DNA of 64,000 nucleotides, taken from positions 1-64,000 of the forward strand of contig NZ_CATMFB010000005.1 of the NCBI RefSeq assembly GCF_950066645.1. Reading direction: 5' to 3'. Origin of the DNA: an uncultured Thalassolituus sp. Lineage in GTDB: Bacteria; Pseudomonadota; Gammaproteobacteria; Pseudomonadales; Oceanobacteraceae. The translations under genes and the position numbers were made by a program. The notes beneath the pieces are model-generated. The model saw only the letters and a program-made list of their open reading frames with translations. It was not told where the DNA came from and did not search any database. Positions 7,887-16,513 of the stretch are shown here, piece by piece (the stretch's first letter is position 1; every line of letters starts with the position of its first letter).

Positions 7887-10682
7887 ATGAGTCTGTATTC
7901 AGAATACCTGAAAGAAATTGAGGTTCGTAAGAGTGAGCTGGGGTTGCACCCTAAGCCGATCGACAGCGCAGAACTGCTGTCTGAAATCATCGAACAGATC
8001 AAAGATGTTAACAATGAACACCGTAAAGATTCATTGAACTTCTTCATCTACAACACGCTTCCAGGTACGACTCCTGCGGCCGGCGTTAAAGCTGCATTCC
8101 TGAAAGAAATCATTCTGGGTCAGGCTTCTGTAGAAGAAATCAGCCAGGAGTTCGCATTTGAACTGCTGTCTCACATGAGCGGTGGCCCATCTATCAAAGT
8201 ACTGCTGGACCTGGCACTGGGCGACGACGCTGCTATCGCAAAAGCGGCTGCAGACGTTCTGAAAACCCAGGTATTCCTGTACGAAGCTGACACTGATCGT
8301 CTGGCTGCTGCTTACAAAGCAGGCAACGCCGTTGCTAAAGAGATTCTGGAAAGCTACGCCAAAGCAGAATTCTTCACCAAGCTGGACGACATCCCAGAAA
8401 AAATCAAAGTTATCACCTACATCGCTGCTGAAGGTGATATCTCTACCGACCTGCTGTCTCCGGGCAACCAGTCTCACTCCCGTGCTGACCGTGAACTGCA
8501 CGGCCTGTGCATGATTTCTCCTGAAGCTCAGCAAGAAATCAAAAAAATGGGCGAAGACAACCCAGACGCTAAAGTGATGCTGATCGCTGAGAAAGGCACC
8601 ATGGGTGTGGGTTCTTCCCGTATGTCTGGTGTGAACAACGTGGCACTGTGGGCGGGTGAAAAAACCTCTCCTTACATCCCGTTCATCAACAACCGCCCTG
8701 TGGTTGCCGGTACTAACGGTATCGCGCCTATCTTCCTGACGACTGTTGGCGTAACCGGCGGTATCGGTCTGGACCTGAAAAACTGGGTACAGAAGAAAGA
8801 CGAAAACGGCAACATCGTACGTGACGCTAACGGCGACCCAGTATTGGAAGAGAAATTCTCTGTTAAGACTGGCACCGTTCTGACCATCGACACCAAAGCC
8901 AAGAAACTGCTCGACAGCGAAGGCAACGAACTGGTTGACGTAGCATCTGCTTTCACTCCACAGAAAGTGGAATTCATGAAAGCTGGCGGTTCTTACGCAG
9001 TAACTTTCGGTAAGAAAATTCAGACCTTCGCTGCTGAAACTCTGGGCGTTGAAGCACCCGTTGTTTACGCTGCATCTAAAGAAATCTCTCACGAAGGCCA
9101 GGGCCTGACTGCTGTTGAGAAGATCTTCAACCGCAACGCTGTTGGTGTAACTTCCAAGACTCCACTGCACGCTGGTTCTGACGTTCGCGTTAAAGTGAAC
9201 ATCGTAGGTTCTCAGGACACTACTGGTCCTATGACTACTCAGGAACTGGAAGCAATGGCTGCTTCTACCATCTCTCCAAGCGTTGATGGTGCGTTCCAGT
9301 CTGGCTGTCACACTGCCTCTGTATGGGACAGCAAAGCTAAGGCCAACACGCCTAAGCTGATGGCGTTCATGAACGCGTTCGGCGTGATCACTGCACGTGA
9401 TCCTAAGGGTGTTTACCCTCCAATGACCGACGTAATCCACAAGGTACTGAACGACATTACTGTTGACGATCGCGCGATCATCATCGGTGGTGACTCTCAC
9501 ACCCGTATGTCTAAAGGTGTCGCGTTCGGTGCTGACTCCGGTACTGTTGCTATCGCACTGGCGACTGGTGAAGCTGCCATGCCAATCCCAGAGTCTGTGA
9601 AAGTTACCTTCAAAGGCAACATGAAGCCGCACATGGACTTCCGTGACATCGTACACGCTACCCAGGCGCAGATGCTGAAGCAGTTCAACGGCGAAAACGT
9701 CTTCCAGGGTCGTGTGATCGAAGTACAGATCGGTACTCTGCTGGCTGACCAGGCCTTCACCTTCACCGACTGGACTGCAGAAATGAAAGCGAAAGCTTCT
9801 ATCTGTATTTCTACCGATGAAACCCTGATCCAATCTCTGGAACTGGCTAAGTCACGTATCCAGATCATGATCAACAAAGGTATGGAAAACGAAGCTGGCA
9901 TGCTGCAGAAGCTGATCGGCCTCGCTGACAAGCGTATCGAAGAAGTGAAATCAGGCACTGCACCTGCTCTGGCTCCAGACGACAACGCTAAGTACTACGC
10001 TGAAGTAGTTGTTGACCTCGACGCAATCGACGAGCCAATGATTGCTGACCCAGACGTAAACAACGAAGACGTATCTAAGCGTTACACCCACGACGTAATC
10101 CGTCCGGCTTCTTACTACGATGGCCGTCAGGTTGACCTGGGCTTCGTTGGTTCTTGTATGGTTCACAAAGGTGACATGCAGATCATCGCTGCGATGCTGC
10201 GTAACCTGGAGAAGAACGGTCCTATCACGTTCAAGGCTCCACTGGTTGTAGCGCCACCAACGTACAACATCGTTGACGAGCTGAAAGCAGAAGGCGATTG
10301 GGACATCCTGGCTAAGTACGCTGGCTTCATCTTTGACGATGCAAATCCGAAAGAAGCAGCTCGTACCAAGTACGAAAACCAGCTGTACCTGGAGCGTCCT
10401 GGATGTAACCTGTGTATGGGTAACCAGGAAAAAGCAGAGCCAGGTGACACCGTACTGGCAACTTCTACCCGTCTGTTCCAGGGCCGTGTTGTAGAAGACA
10501 GCGCTGAGAAGAAAGGTGAGTCACTGCTGGGCTCTACCCCAATGGTTGTTCTGGGCACTATCCTGGGTCGCTTCCCGACTCTGGAAGAGTACAAAGCAGC
10601 AGTTGAAGGTATCAACCTGACTTCTTTCGCACCACCATCGAAAGACCTGGCTCGCCCAGCGATCCCTCTGAAAGCTGTTTAA
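7887..10682 (+). CDS. acnB: Aconitate hydratase B / 2-methylisocitrate dehydratase
   Basis: A 931-residue AcnB that interconverts citrate and isocitrate in the TCA cycle and can dehydrate 2-methylisocitrate. The HEAT-like N-terminal domain, the swivel domain (GVGSSRMSGVNN) and the catalytic core are in AcnB order. The 4Fe-4S cysteines are Cys757 (GSCMVHKGD), Cys840 and Cys843 (GCNLCMGNQ). It is about 65 residues longer than the enterobacterial enzyme, part of the extra length lying in a charged insert near residues 300-320. Codon use is strongly biased to CTG, GGT and GCT, as in highly expressed genes. A terminator follows at 10751-10785. Confidence 0.96.
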   Translation: MSLYSEYLKEIEVRKSELGLHPKPIDSAELLSEIIEQIKDVNNEHRKDSLNFFIYNTLPGTTPAAGVKAAFLKEIILGQASVEEISQEFAFELLSHMSGGPSIKVLLDLALGDDAAIAKAAADVLKTQVFLYEADTDRLAAAYKAGNAVAKEILESYAKAEFFTKLDDIPEKIKVITYIAAEGDISTDLLSPGNQSHSRADRELHGLCMISPEAQQEIKKMGEDNPDAKVMLIAEKGTMGVGSSRMSGVNNVALWAGEKTSPYIPFINNRPVVAGTNGIAPIFLTTVGVTGGIGLDLKNWVQKKDENGNIVRDANGDPVLEEKFSVKTGTVLTIDTKAKKLLDSEGNELVDVASAFTPQKVEFMKAGGSYAVTFGKKIQTFAAETLGVEAPVVYAASKEISHEGQGLTAVEKIFNRNAVGVTSKTPLHAGSDVRVKVNIVGSQDTTGPMTTQELEAMAASTISPSVDGAFQSGCHTASVWDSKAKANTPKLMAFMNAFGVITARDPKGVYPPMTDVIHKVLNDITVDDRAIIIGGDSHTRMSKGVAFGADSGTVAIALATGEAAMPIPESVKVTFKGNMKPHMDFRDIVHATQAQMLKQFNGENVFQGRVIEVQIGTLLADQAFTFTDWTAEMKAKASICISTDETLIQSLELAKSRIQIMINKGMENEAGMLQKLIGLADKRIEEVKSGTAPALAPDDNAKYYAEVVVDLDAIDEPMIADPDVNNEDVSKRYTHDVIRPASYYDGRQVDLGFVGSCMVHKGDMQIIAAMLRNLEKNGPITFKAPLVVAPPTYNIVDELKAEGDWDILAKYAGFIFDDANPKEAARTKYENQLYLERPGCNLCMGNQEKAEPGDTVLATSTRLFQGRVVEDSAEKKGESLLGSTPMVVLGTILGRFPTLEEYKAAVEGINLTSFAPPSKDLARPAIPLKAV

Positions 10683-10750
10683 TTAACAGTTTTTGAGGCG
10701 ACTAGCCCACTGCCCTGACCGTTTGGTTGAGGCAGAGGGTTAAGCAAGTA

Positions 10751-10785
10751 GAAAACCGGCACTCGTGAGAGGCGCCGGTTTTTTT
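10751..10785 (+). terminator. Rho-independent terminator of acnB
   Basis: The arms ACCGGC (10755-10760) and GCCGGT (10774-10779) enclose a 13-base loop and are followed by a run of seven T. It lies 70 bases after the acnB stop codon. Confidence 0.85.
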
Positions 10786-10968
10786 GTGTCTAGCAGAATT
10801 TAGCTGTTCCAGCGTCCACACTGGCAAAAGGCGTCGCTTCAGGCACTTTTCATAGTGATCACGGGGAGTTATGCTCGGGAATCGAAGGGAAGCGGAGTGT
10901 AAGAACGCTCACGAATAGACAGTGAGCTGATTCGATTCTTAGAATTAGTGCTCGCCGGAGGTTAATCA

Positions 10969-12192
10969 TTGGACGAAAAGGCTGAAGAAATACCAGAAGA
11001 CATCTCAAAATTAAGGCAAAAGGTGCTGGATGCGCTGGATGGTATCGAGCCAGCAGGTAAACCTCGGTCGAATCATGAACCGACGGCACTGATGCTTTCA
11101 TCCACAACGAGAGCCAGTAAGAGGCTCCCTCCTTATTATCTTGTTTACTTCCTGCTCGTTGATTTTCTACAGTTCCCAAGGATGGGCGCATGGGAAAAAA
11201 GCGCATGGACTGTGCCATTCAGGTACAAGGACAGGCTATATGCTATTGAGCATCAAAAGATGGGACTTCGAATTTGTGCTCCAAATGAGGATCCCGATGC
11301 TCGTATCAGCGCTCGTCCGACTGAGCAACAGGAAGCAGACTCAGATTTGATAGCGAATAAAATACGCAAAGCTGTAGATTTAGCAAGACCGTATTTTGAT
11401 TGGCGAGCAAAACAAGAGGCCAAAGGTAACAGGCTTAACGTTGCAAACCATAGTAAATGGCTCTTTGATCGTTACCTATATTTTAAAGATATATTTATAG
11501 AACAACAGGCTGAAGCTGAGAACAAGAGAGCAGAGCTAAGACAAGGGAAAGATTCCTCTGATCTCCTTTCACTGCAACGGGTGTTTAATTCAGGGCTGTT
11601 GGAGCTTACCTCTCAGAGTGACTGGATAGCTCAGGCCGCCGTCGACGCATTTTTTAGCTGGACTGAGCATGCTTTTATTCATGTTGCAATTTTGAGGGGG
11701 CGAATAGAGAACGGACATCAAGTCGCTGAACTGGCTTCGGCCAATTGGAAAGAGAAATTCCGAGAAGCATTGGATTTAGATGACTCTTACTTTAAGAAAC
11801 ATTACGACAAGCTACTAATACTCAGAATTCAGATGAGAAATTTCATGGCCCATGGTGCTTTTGGTAAACGTGGAGAGGCATTTTCCTTTCACTCGGGTGC
11901 TGGGGCAGTTCCAGTGCTATTATCTGAATCTGAAACGAATTGTTATTCACTAGATGGGGCGCCCGAATTTGATGAGGCAGAGGCGATCAAGAATATTGAT
12001 TCCTTCTTGGATGATTTTTGGTCAAGTAAGTTTTCTCCAGTAAAATTACACCTATTTAGCAACGTACCGAGCATACTTACTTTCGTGGCTGATTCTACAT
12101 ATTCAAAAGCCATGCGCTCAGATAAGGCCATGTCAGAACTCATAGAATATATTGAGAGTCGGATGGACGCAGCAACAAATATGGACTGGTGA
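10969..12192 (+). CDS. HEPN-motif protein of unknown function
   Basis: A 407-residue protein that I do not recognise as a whole. Near the C-terminal third, MRNFMAHG gives Arg290-Asn291 and His295, the RNxxxH pattern typical of HEPN RNase or nucleotidyl-transfer-related domains, preceded by an amphipathic helix. The rest is soluble and helical, with no membrane segment. The start is a TTG at 10969, supported by a GGAGG seven bases upstream; no ATG is well placed. The gene opens the accessory patch after acnB, has no partner on its strand and is followed by repeats and a broken restriction gene. A role in phage defence is inference only. Confidence 0.75.
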   Translation: MDEKAEEIPEDISKLRQKVLDALDGIEPAGKPRSNHEPTALMLSSTTRASKRLPPYYLVYFLLVDFLQFPRMGAWEKSAWTVPFRYKDRLYAIEHQKMGLRICAPNEDPDARISARPTEQQEADSDLIANKIRKAVDLARPYFDWRAKQEAKGNRLNVANHSKWLFDRYLYFKDIFIEQQAEAENKRAELRQGKDSSDLLSLQRVFNSGLLELTSQSDWIAQAAVDAFFSWTEHAFIHVAILRGRIENGHQVAELASANWKEKFREALDLDDSYFKKHYDKLLILRIQMRNFMAHGAFGKRGEAFSFHSGAGAVPVLLSESETNCYSLDGAPEFDEAEAIKNIDSFLDDFWSSKFSPVKLHLFSNVPSILTFVADSTYSKAMRSDKAMSELIEYIESRMDAATNMDW

Positions 12193-12675
12193 GTATCAAT
12201 TATTCTCTATTTCAAATCACGTAGATGCTCATGTAATTAGACTAACTTACCTCTTTGTGATGCCACCCCAATGACGTTATCGGTTTGTAGCAAACCACGT
12301 CCCAGTAGAGGGCACGCCTTTTTCGACAACAAGGAGTCTAATTAGAACCTAAATGTGAACCTAAATGGACGGTCATAGTTAGAGAAAAAGCCTTGGCTTC
12401 TGCTTCAAAATTACGCCGGTCGTTCTAGTTGGTTTGGCTAGCCTCTCAATGCCTTGAAGTCGCGGTTTTTGAGACGAAAAAGCCATATTTCAGGCGAACC
12501 GGAATCTCAGATTACTCTGATGGGGGATCACGGTGGATAGGAGTCTTTAAGAAAGGCGCAGTTTACAAGCCGCAATGCCTGCCGCTCGCCTTCGTTCTCG
12601 TTGGCCGTCTCAAAACTTGGTGATTTTCGACTTCACTTCATGGGCTGCGTCGAAAAGTTACATGGACGGTCATAG
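12193..12675. other. Gene-poor accessory stretch with a 279-base segment between direct repeats
   Basis: I see no functional gene. Two exact copies of an 18-base repeat (12365-12382 and 12662-12679) bracket a 279-base segment. Within the segment an open frame of 64 codons (12429-12623) has no ribosome site and no recognisable domain. No integron attC site or insertion sequence ends were found. Confidence 0.5.
12365..12382 (+). repeat. 18-base direct repeat, copy 1
   Basis: ATGGACGGTCATAGTTAG, identical to the copy at 12662-12679 and differing in the next base on each side. The pair may be a recombination scar or target duplication, though 18 bases is longer than most transposon target duplications. 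Confidence 0.8.
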
Positions 12676-12679
12676 TTAG
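12662..12679 (+). repeat. 18-base direct repeat, copy 2
   Basis: Exact copy of the repeat at 12365-12382. It abuts the 5' edge of the broken restriction endonuclease frame, whose first readable codon is within this copy (after an in-frame TAG), so the event that left the repeat may also have removed the start of that gene. Confidence 0.8.
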
Positions 12680-13161
12680 TAACAACTTATCCAGAAAGCG
12701 ATAAAAAGCGTGGACAAGGAAATGGTGTTAAACCAATAAAGATTCCTTGTATGCATTCTTTAAAAAATGACGATTGGAAAACTGAAAGCCTACCAGATAT
12801 AGAAGCATCTGTTCTTGGTACCAGAGACCTAGACGCTCTCAAAATGACATCGGAGGGCTACATAGCATTTGAATGGGAAACCGGGAATATTTCCTCAAGT
12901 CATAGGGCACTTATTAAATTATTTCTTGCTATGCAGGAAACTGATCTACTTGGTAGTTTCCTTGTGGTTCCTAGCAATAACATGAAGCAGTATGTAACTG
13001 ATCGGATTGGGAACATTGGTGAACTTTAGCCCTATTTCCCTTTATGGAGAAATTTAACAGCGATCAAAGGCGCTTTAAGAATCGTAGTTGTAGAGCACGA
13101 TGCAACAAGTTTTGATGTGCCCAAAATTCCAAAAGGTACAGATGGACGGGCCAAGAGGTAA
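12676..13161 (+). pseudogene. Remnant of a type II restriction endonuclease
   Basis: Reading one frame from 12676 gives YPESDKKRGQGNGVKPIK, then AFEWETGNISSSHRALIKL, which I recognise as the conserved core of a BamHI/BglII-like restriction endonuclease group (Glu and the SSHR segment being catalytic or DNA-contacting). The frame is cut by a TAG at 13027-13029 but continues in register with PYFPLWRNL and RIVVVEHDATSF to a TAA at 13159. The 5' end is missing. The only intact piece has 92 codons from the ATG at 12751. No methyltransferase gene is present, consistent with decay of the system. Confidence 0.7.
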
Positions 13162-13238
13162 TAGAGCTAAAGCCAGCCGTAACCGACGGATTTTTTGTGA
13201 GCGTAGCGAAAAATAAAACGTCCGAGTTTACGGAATTG

Positions 13239-14666
13239 TTAGCTTTCGGTTTCCAGTGCTTTATTTTCTTGTTCTTCTTTCAACTCAGAATCTCTTTCAA
13301 AATCAGGTACATATTCATTTCCATAAATTTCTTTATAAGACTCCTTAAACTCATCTGTTTCACGAAAGAGTTTAAACACTGGCCAAGCTCTAAGTCCACC
13401 CTGTCCAACACTAGATTTAATTTCATCACTCTTCATTAATTTCGCAGCAGCTGAATACTCTTCTCTTAAAACATGAATTGAAAGCGCATATTTTGGATGA
13501 AAAACCTTCCACGGGTCTTCTGATAAGCCTTTTTCAAAATCTTTTTCTTGAAATTTTTGAGACACTGCTCTGTTAATTTTTGCAAAGTATAAAAATTCAG
13601 TATCTGATGAGCGAAGCTTCTCAGGGATTGCAAGATCAAATTCAGTAATAGTTTCAGCTAATGAGTACTCCCCTAAATTCATGAATTTTACCGCAAGATT
13701 GTTTAATGCTTGGTCTGCTATCTCTATCTCATCCTCAAATACTCTTCTATATGAGGCCTGTCCAATTCGAAGTCCTATCTCGAAATATACAAGAAAAGCA
13801 CTATTAAAATACTCAATATTAGAACCCAATTTATCACCCAATGTACTTTCCACTTTACAGCCAAAGCTTCTACATTTATCAATATATTGACTAGAAACAG
13901 TTCCACCAGTGTGAACAAATAGGTTTCTTCTCTCTGCAACCTCTAAAAACTCTTTTAGTTTTGAGAAGTTTTCCTTAATACCTAGCTTTAGTTTATCATC
14001 AATATATTGGATCTGTTTCTCATGAGAATCTCGCAATAAGTCTTCCACTTCTTTATAGATAATACCCTGGATAGCTTTATCTACTGATTTCAAAGCAATT
14101 AGATCTTTATAGCTAATTGTTTTGTCATCAGAAATAACCCACTCGGGGTTTTTTTCAAGAATTAGCTTTAAAATTTTTCCTAGAAACTCGTCAAATCTAG
14201 AAACCAATGTCACTACTAACTGTTTTTCGAATAGCTTCTCAGCCTTTTCAATTTTTTTCACATTAGTTGTTATATATTCAAGATCTGTGCGTTTAAATTT
14301 TAAAGTGATTTTCTTTTCTTCTTTTTCACCATCGTCAGCAGCTTCGTCTATGCTTTCGTTACCATCGTCATCAGCTTCGTCTATGCTTTCGTTACCATCG
14401 TCATCAGCTTCGTCTATGCTTTCGTTACCATCGTGGAGCGCTACATTCGTTTTTTGCAATCCACTTTTTTCTTTCCCCTTTTCTTCAGCGAATCTAAATA
14501 TCTCAGCTAGTGCATCTTTCCGCTCTTTGTCTTGAGCTTGCAAAACAGGAACGACACTAGCGTGCATTTCTCTCAAACATTCAAGATCAACAAGGTACTC
14601 ATCAATGATAGAAAGTAATTTTTTATGTTTTGGTTTTTCTTCTTTATCTGATGATAAATTTGACAT
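13239..14666 (-). CDS. HEPN-motif protein with acidic in-frame repeats
   Basis: A 475-residue protein of unknown function. Residues about 80-120 hold three copies of the 11-residue acidic repeat NESIDEADDDG, encoded by 33-base tandem repeats. ERRNLFVHTGG gives Arg247-Asn248 and His252, an RNxxxH pattern as in HEPN domains, and the C-terminal half is helical and TPR-like. The gene is distinctly AT-rich compared with its neighbours, a sign of transfer. I use the ATG at 14666; a GTG three codons upstream is also possible and neither has a strong ribosome site. It faces the restriction remnant. A defence role is inference. Confidence 0.75.
   Translation of the reverse strand: MSNLSSDKEEKPKHKKLLSIIDEYLVDLECLREMHASVVPVLQAQDKERKDALAEIFRFAEEKGKEKSGLQKTNVALHDGNESIDEADDDGNESIDEADDDGNESIDEAADDGEKEEKKITLKFKRTDLEYITTNVKKIEKAEKLFEKQLVVTLVSRFDEFLGKILKLILEKNPEWVISDDKTISYKDLIALKSVDKAIQGIIYKEVEDLLRDSHEKQIQYIDDKLKLGIKENFSKLKEFLEVAERRNLFVHTGGTVSSQYIDKCRSFGCKVESTLGDKLGSNIEYFNSAFLVYFEIGLRIGQASYRRVFEDEIEIADQALNNLAVKFMNLGEYSLAETITEFDLAIPEKLRSSDTEFLYFAKINRAVSQKFQEKDFEKGLSEDPWKVFHPKYALSIHVLREEYSAAAKLMKSDEIKSSVGQGGLRAWPVFKLFRETDEFKESYKEIYGNEYVPDFERDSELKEEQENKALETES
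14341..14433 (-). repeat. 33-base tandem repeats inside the HEPN-like gene
   Basis: Units at 14341-14373 and 14374-14406 are identical and a third begins at 14407 and matches for 27 bases. The unit length is divisible by three, so copy-number change by slippage would lengthen or shorten an acidic linker without a frameshift. Confidence 0.9.
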
Positions 14667-14926
14667 TAGTGACACTCATTTCTATAAAAAGCTAACTGCG
14701 TATTAGTGTGCATGCCTATTAATCAGGAAAGGGCTTGCACATTAACTTTTAAGCCAAAGTGTTAACTCTCTGATTTACCTTGATTTCAAGCTATCACTCA
14801 CCTGAAAAACGAGCAAGTTCAAATGTAAAGAGTGCACTATTTCACACTATCACGACACGCACATTAGCACTATGTCCTGCGATGATATGCCAACGTCCGT
14901 TTTACGGCTCAAGTATTGCTCATTTA

Positions 14927-14955
14927 TGAGCCGCAAATACGAAATCTGCGGCTCA
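14927..14955. promoter_or_regulatory. 29-base palindrome, unit 1
   Basis: TGAGCCGCAAA and TCTGCGGCTCA face each other across a 7-base centre (one mismatch between arms). A TTTACGGCTCA half-site lies at 14901-14911. It has the same length and spacing as units 2 and 3, so it is likely a binding site for a dimeric protein. Confidence 0.6.
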
Positions 14956-14956
14956 T

Positions 14957-14984
14957 CACTACTATCGGGACACTACTATCGGGA
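14957..14984 (+). repeat. 14-base tandem duplication
   Basis: CACTACTATCGGGA occurs twice in tandem and is followed by the start of a third copy (CAC). It lies two bases after palindrome unit 1. Confidence 0.8.
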
Positions 14985-15097
14985 CACCCACGTTAGCGGC
15001 CAGCTACCCAGACACCCACGCAAACACCTCCCTTGACTGACGCTCGTCTCTAAGCGGTCCACAAAACCCTCTTCCCGGCTCATCCAACAATCCACCT

Positions 15098-15126
15098 TGA
15101 GCCGCAAACCTTGCCTTTACGGCTCA
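15098..15126. promoter_or_regulatory. 29-base palindrome, unit 2
   Basis: TGAGCCGCAAA (15098-15108) and TTTACGGCTCA (15116-15126) with a 7-base centre. A partial half-site CCCGGCTCA lies at 15074-15082. Spacing is identical to units 1 and 3. Confidence 0.6.
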
Positions 15127-15141
15127 TATAACCAACAATAA

Positions 15142-15170
15142 TGAGCCGCAAATTTGAAATTTGCGGCTCA
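15142..15170. promoter_or_regulatory. 29-base palindrome, unit 3, just ahead of the Fic gene
   Basis: TGAGCCGCAAATTT and AAATTTGCGGCTCA form a perfect 14-base inverted repeat around one base. It ends 40 bases before the chosen Fic start codon, where it could act as an operator or, in RNA, as a strong hairpin. Confidence 0.65.
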
Positions 15171-15210
15171 CGACACCATATATTGCGCATCACTACCACC
15201 CGGACAGCCC

Positions 15211-16362
15211 ATGAACTACATCTGGCAACACAAATACTGGCCCCAGTTCAGCTACGACAGCAGCAAGCTGTCGGCGCTTGCCTACCAGTACGCCAAGCAA
15301 GCCTCCCAGCTGTCGGGCCGCTTGTCGCAGACGGATGACGGGGACTCTATTACCGCTCAGTTAGACCTGATGGTGGATGAGGCGATCCATACCAGCCTGA
15401 TTGAGGGTGAGAGCCTGAATCCGGCCAGCGTGCGTTCTTCATTGCAGAACTACCTGAATCTGTCACCCACTCCGATCAATGTCGCTGATGTTAAGGCAGA
15501 GGGTATGGCTGCGTTGCTTGTGGATGTGCGCAAACACTTCAATGAGCCCCTAAACAAAGAGGTGCTGTTCAACTGGCACCGTATGGTGCTCGCTGGCTTT
15601 GAAGACAATATCCTCCACAGCGACCTGACCGTCGGCCAATGGCGAGACAGCCCCGAACCCATGCAAATTGTCTCAGGGCCTGTTGGTTATGAGCGTGTGC
15701 ATTATGAGGCACCTGCTGCTCAGGATGTTGATGCCTTAATGGCTGAGTTTCTGAGTTGGTTCAATCAGCAGGAGAGCCGGCAGATACCTGGCGTCATCCG
15801 CGCTGGTATCGCTCATCTGTGGTTTGAGGTCGTTCACCCATTTGATGACGGTAATGGCCGTATCGGTCGTGCCATCATCGAATACGCACTGGCACAGGAC
15901 CTGGGCATGCCAGTCGTGCTCAGCATGTCGACGCATATCGAAAAGAACAAAAAGGAATACTATCGCCAGCTGAATACCGCCAGTTGCTGCGACGTATCTG
16001 AACTGGAAGATCCTGACGTACTTGATATCACTGAGTGGCTCAGCTGGTTTATCGAAACACTGATCGCAGCTCAACAAGAAGCCGCCGGTAAGGTAGCGAC
16101 GATATTTGAGAAAACCGCGTTCTGGCAAAAACACAAGAATACGGAGTTATCAGAACGCCAGAAGATGGTACTAAACAAGGTATTTAAAGCCGGGAAGGAA
16201 GGCTTTCCGAATGGCATTAGTGCGCAAAAGTACGCCGCGCTTGGCAAATGCTCCAAGGCCACCGCGACCCGTGACTTGAGCGATTTACTCGCCAAGAACT
16301 GCCTGCGGTCGGAAGGGGTTGGTCGCGGGCTGCGATATTTTATTGCTCTTGCATCCGCGACC
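15211..16362 (+). CDS. Fic-domain adenylyltransferase with N-terminal inhibitory motif and C-terminal winged helix
   Basis: A protein of about 384 residues that should transfer AMP (or a related group) to target hydroxyls. The N-terminus (NYIWQHKYWPQFSYD) matches the DUF4172 domain. TSLIEGE fits the inhibitory (S/T)xxxE(G/N) motif, and HPFDDGNGRIGRA with His209 is the full catalytic Fic motif. The last 65 residues look like a winged-helix DNA-binding domain (SAQKYAALGKCSKATATRDL). I use the ATG at 15211 because the open frame before it runs through palindrome unit 3. It stands alone. Autoregulation through the upstream palindromes is inference. The stop codon follows Ala-Thr at 16363-16365. 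Confidence 0.9.
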
Positions 16363-16513
16363 TGACACTCAGTGTACGGGGGCACACGCTCGAATTTCGC
16401 AAAGTTGTATACAATCCCGCCCAAACAGCGGCTGTTCACCTTGATTTAGCCCCTTTAACCATTAAAATTGCGGACAATCTACAAACATCAGCTCATCCTG
16501 CTAGGTATCCAGC

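Larger units (their letters stand above)
14667..15210. other. Non-coding region holding the palindrome array ahead of the Fic gene
   Basis: About 540 bases without a gene. The left half is featureless. From 14881 it carries three 29-base inverted repeats and extra half-sites of a GAGCCGCAAA motif, and a 14-base tandem duplication at 14957-14984. The three palindromes are listed separately. Confidence 0.7.

Noticed and set aside
8031-9833. 600-codon minus-strand open frame inside acnB
   Set aside because: It is exactly antisense to a well-supported aconitase gene; the biased codons of acnB remove stop codons from the opposite strand. No recognisable domain.
12429-12623. 64-codon open frame inside the repeat-bracketed segment
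   Set aside because: No ribosome site and no recognised domain; kept as part of the non-coding segment.
12193-12675. Possible integron cassette
   Set aside because: I looked for attC-like core sites and found none; the direct repeats do not have the attC arrangement.
14881-15170. CRISPR array
   Set aside because: The repeats are inverted palindromes at uneven distances (centres 171 and 44 bases apart), with no regular spacers and no cas genes.
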